Shown here in pieces: positions 33,842-35,198 of a stretch of 35,198 nt of DNA (within the stretch, counting starts at the first letter, position 1; each line of letters starts with the position of its first letter). The notes under the pieces were generated by a model. The model was not told the origin of the DNA and searched no databases. It saw only the letters and a list, made by a program, of their open reading frames with translations. Origin of the DNA: Hyphomicrobiaceae bacterium (GTDB taxonomy: Bacteria > Pseudomonadota > Alphaproteobacteria > Rhizobiales > Xanthobacteraceae); assembly GCA_947472885.1 (NCBI GenBank), contig CANJBX010000037.1, forward strand, positions 1 to 35,198, given 5' to 3'. The translations under genes and the position numbers were made by a program.

Positions 33842-35050
33842 CTAGGCTGGCATGCCCCTTGATGTCGACAAAATTTCTTCCACCCGAGATCGCATGACTG
33901 CCTTCGCATCCCCCACCGCGACGGGGGGCGCAAAATAATATCCAATCATCTCCACATGGTCCTGCTCCGCCATCGCTTTGCCGGTGCTGCTGATCCGGCT
34001 GTAACTTGCCAGCAATTCATCAAACGTTTTCACCATGATTGGATAAGGCTTGAAGTCGATAATTGATCCCGCCAACCGGCTGTTGGTCGTAGTGCCTTCG
34101 TGATAAATGACCGGCTTCCCGCTTGCTAGACATTGGTCTCCCAAAGACGTGTAGCGAGCAATAACGCTGTCGCAAGCAGATGCCAGCTCGTATGCAATGT
34201 AAGGGCGAGAAAAATCGGTGCTCACCACGATATTTGGCAACGTGGCAATCTCGCTAAGTATCTCAGCAAAAACCGGAATGCTTATCCAGTCAGCATTCTT
34301 ACCGCGAATTACGAACGAAGAATTGGGAAACGCGCGAGCGATCCGCAGAATATCCTCGTAAAACGAAATGTTGTTCGCCCAGTTGTTCGTGGTGTTCTGG
34401 GAATTTCGTATGGGATCCGGATCTGAGTGCCAGTCCAGCACGAGCGTCGCATGCGCGGCACCGACGGGAAATCCCTGATGACGCTGAACAGGGCGATTCA
34501 ATTCCCCGATACGAACATCACCCACGATGTGCATTTCTGAGATGCATGCATAATCGTTGCCTTTCAAGGCATCGCGCGAAGCGATGCTGTGAACAAAATA
34601 GTCATCAATAATAATTGCCCTGTCCGGAAGAAAAGCCTGCATTAACCGCTCCTGCGATGCGGCAATCTTAATTCCCCTGGATTGCAGTGCGTATGCGAAC
34701 CAGACAGGAAACAGATACTCGTATCCCAGGAGAGCGACTTTCGCATATTTGAAACGGCTCAGACTTTCAGCTGCACGCGCCACCCTGGCCCGCATAACTT
34801 CAAGGATGACCGACGTAATGAGCGGCAAACCCAAACGTCGGCCGCACTTCAAAGCATTTAACCAGCGAGACCTTCCGCCGGTAACAGGAGGAAGCGCCAG
34901 ATAAAGCGGCGCAATGCCTGCCCTCTGATAAGCCGCATCCACATCAATCCGGGTCGCCGCACCAAGAAAATCGGCAATTTCCACATGAAGGATTTGCTGG
35001 CGACCGAGGCGGCTATTCGGGTCATCGCTATAGTATTGATCTTTTTCAAA
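33842..35050 (-). pseudogene. Surface-polysaccharide/glycosyltransferase-like protein, 5' end lost to an IS
   Basis: About 402 native residues remain. I cannot assign a family with certainty. The C-terminal half has a GT-B-like layout (ATLVLDWHSDPDPIRN, FVIRGKNADW, then YTSLGDQCLASGKPVIYHEG), as in capsule or polysaccharide glycosyltransferases. The reading frame runs on past 35050 without a native start: the 16 codons before it (35051-35098, opening with TTG) lie in the terminal repeat of an IS5-family element, and the frame stays open to the window edge. There is no ribosome binding site before that TTG. The gene is therefore most likely 5'-truncated. Its GC content is visibly lower than that of the rest of the window, suggesting acquisition. 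Confidence 0.62.
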
Positions 35051-35198
35051 GAGCCTGTCCGGAGAAAACTTGAATCTCTTGAATCGTTTATGATTCAAGG
35101 GAGGCGGTCCGATTCTTTTGGAGATCGCCGATGTGGACGAAGGAAAATCGCGGGCGCTATGACCGAAGCAAACTTCGCTATCCCAGCGACGTGACGAA
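35051..35198 (+). mobile_element. Left end of an IS5-family insertion sequence (partial)
   Basis: GAGCCTGTCCGGA at 35051 resembles the GAGCCTGT-type terminal repeats of IS5-family (IS427/IS1031-like) elements, from memory. Inside it, CTTGAATC occurs twice (35070-35077 with one start mismatch-free copy at 35078-35085) and again inverted as GATTCAAG (35092-35099). The transposase gene follows at 35131. The other end lies outside the window, so target duplication cannot be checked. Confidence 0.65.
35131..35198 (+). CDS. IS5-family transposase, N-terminal 22 residues (partial)
   Basis: The plus strand from ATG 35131 reads MWTKENRGRYDRSKLRYPSD then VT, and the window ends. This opening matches from memory the start of IS5-family (IS427-like) DDE transposases, in which it leads into DxEWxLVxPLI. 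GGAG lies eight bases upstream (35120-35123 region). Only the start is seen, so activity cannot be judged. Confidence 0.8.
   Translation, partial: MWTKENRGRYDRSKLRYPSDVT

Noticed and set aside
1-35198. CRISPR arrays, toxin-antitoxin pairs, prophage genes or a replication origin
   Set aside because: Scanning found no regularly spaced repeats, phage structural genes, integrase, small paired toxin/antitoxin frames or DnaA-box clusters.

Overview
The window looks like alphaproteobacterial chromosome, most like the Bradyrhizobium/Afipia/Rhodopseudomonas group. The evidence is high GC with strong third-position GC bias, an AapJQMP-type amino-acid transporter, a photolyase/flavoprotein/DUF1365/cyclopropane-synthase-like operon and the protein styles overall. 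No rRNA, CRISPR array, prophage or replication origin was seen. Both ends lie inside insertion sequences: an IS3-family element on the left (transposase start at 63, minus) and an IS5-family element on the right (end near 35051, transposase start at 35131, plus). Each has cut a resident gene: the C-terminus of a LuxR-type regulator survives at 142-291, and a surface-polysaccharide-like gene (33842-35050) has lost its 5' end. Ends that stop inside repeats may mean this is an assembly contig.

Layout. 0.4-8.7 kb: an orphan xanthine-dehydrogenase-type molybdopterin subunit, an M24 peptidase, an RhlE-like DEAD-box helicase with a structured leader and a basic Gly/Gln/Asn tail, a Tat-exported amidohydrolase and a membrane diguanylate cyclase. 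8.9-13.8 kb: an operon of CPD photolyase, COG2907 flavoprotein, DUF1365 protein and cyclopropane-fatty-acid-synthase-like methyltransferase, probably a light/oxidative-stress membrane-lipid response. 13.9-17.5 kb: a small two-helix membrane protein, then cysK, sseA and a persulfide dioxygenase-rhodanese fusion, i.e. cysteine synthesis and sulfane-sulfur disposal. 17.5-23.1 kb: aapJQMP on the minus strand, divergent from metC, which adds amino-acid uptake and cystathionine cleavage to the sulfur theme.

23.1-33.4 kb is an envelope block on the minus strand: a LABN-domain membrane protein, a GT2 polyprenyl-phosphate glycosyltransferase, a GT39/ArnT-like integral membrane glycosyltransferase, then a translationally coupled pair of alpha-2-macroglobulin (thioester intact) and penicillin-binding protein 1C. 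A tRNA-Arg(TCT) gene at 33675-33751 follows. Beyond it the sequence is visibly poorer in GC and ends in the IS5-family element, which suggests a variable or acquired segment beside a tRNA.

Most of the genes belong to known families. The least explained features are the four-gene photolyase/lipid operon with its possible control sites, the cysK-sseA-PDO unit with its paired hairpins, the structured helicase leader, and the arrangement of two envelope systems side by side. I did not find a convincing wholly new system.
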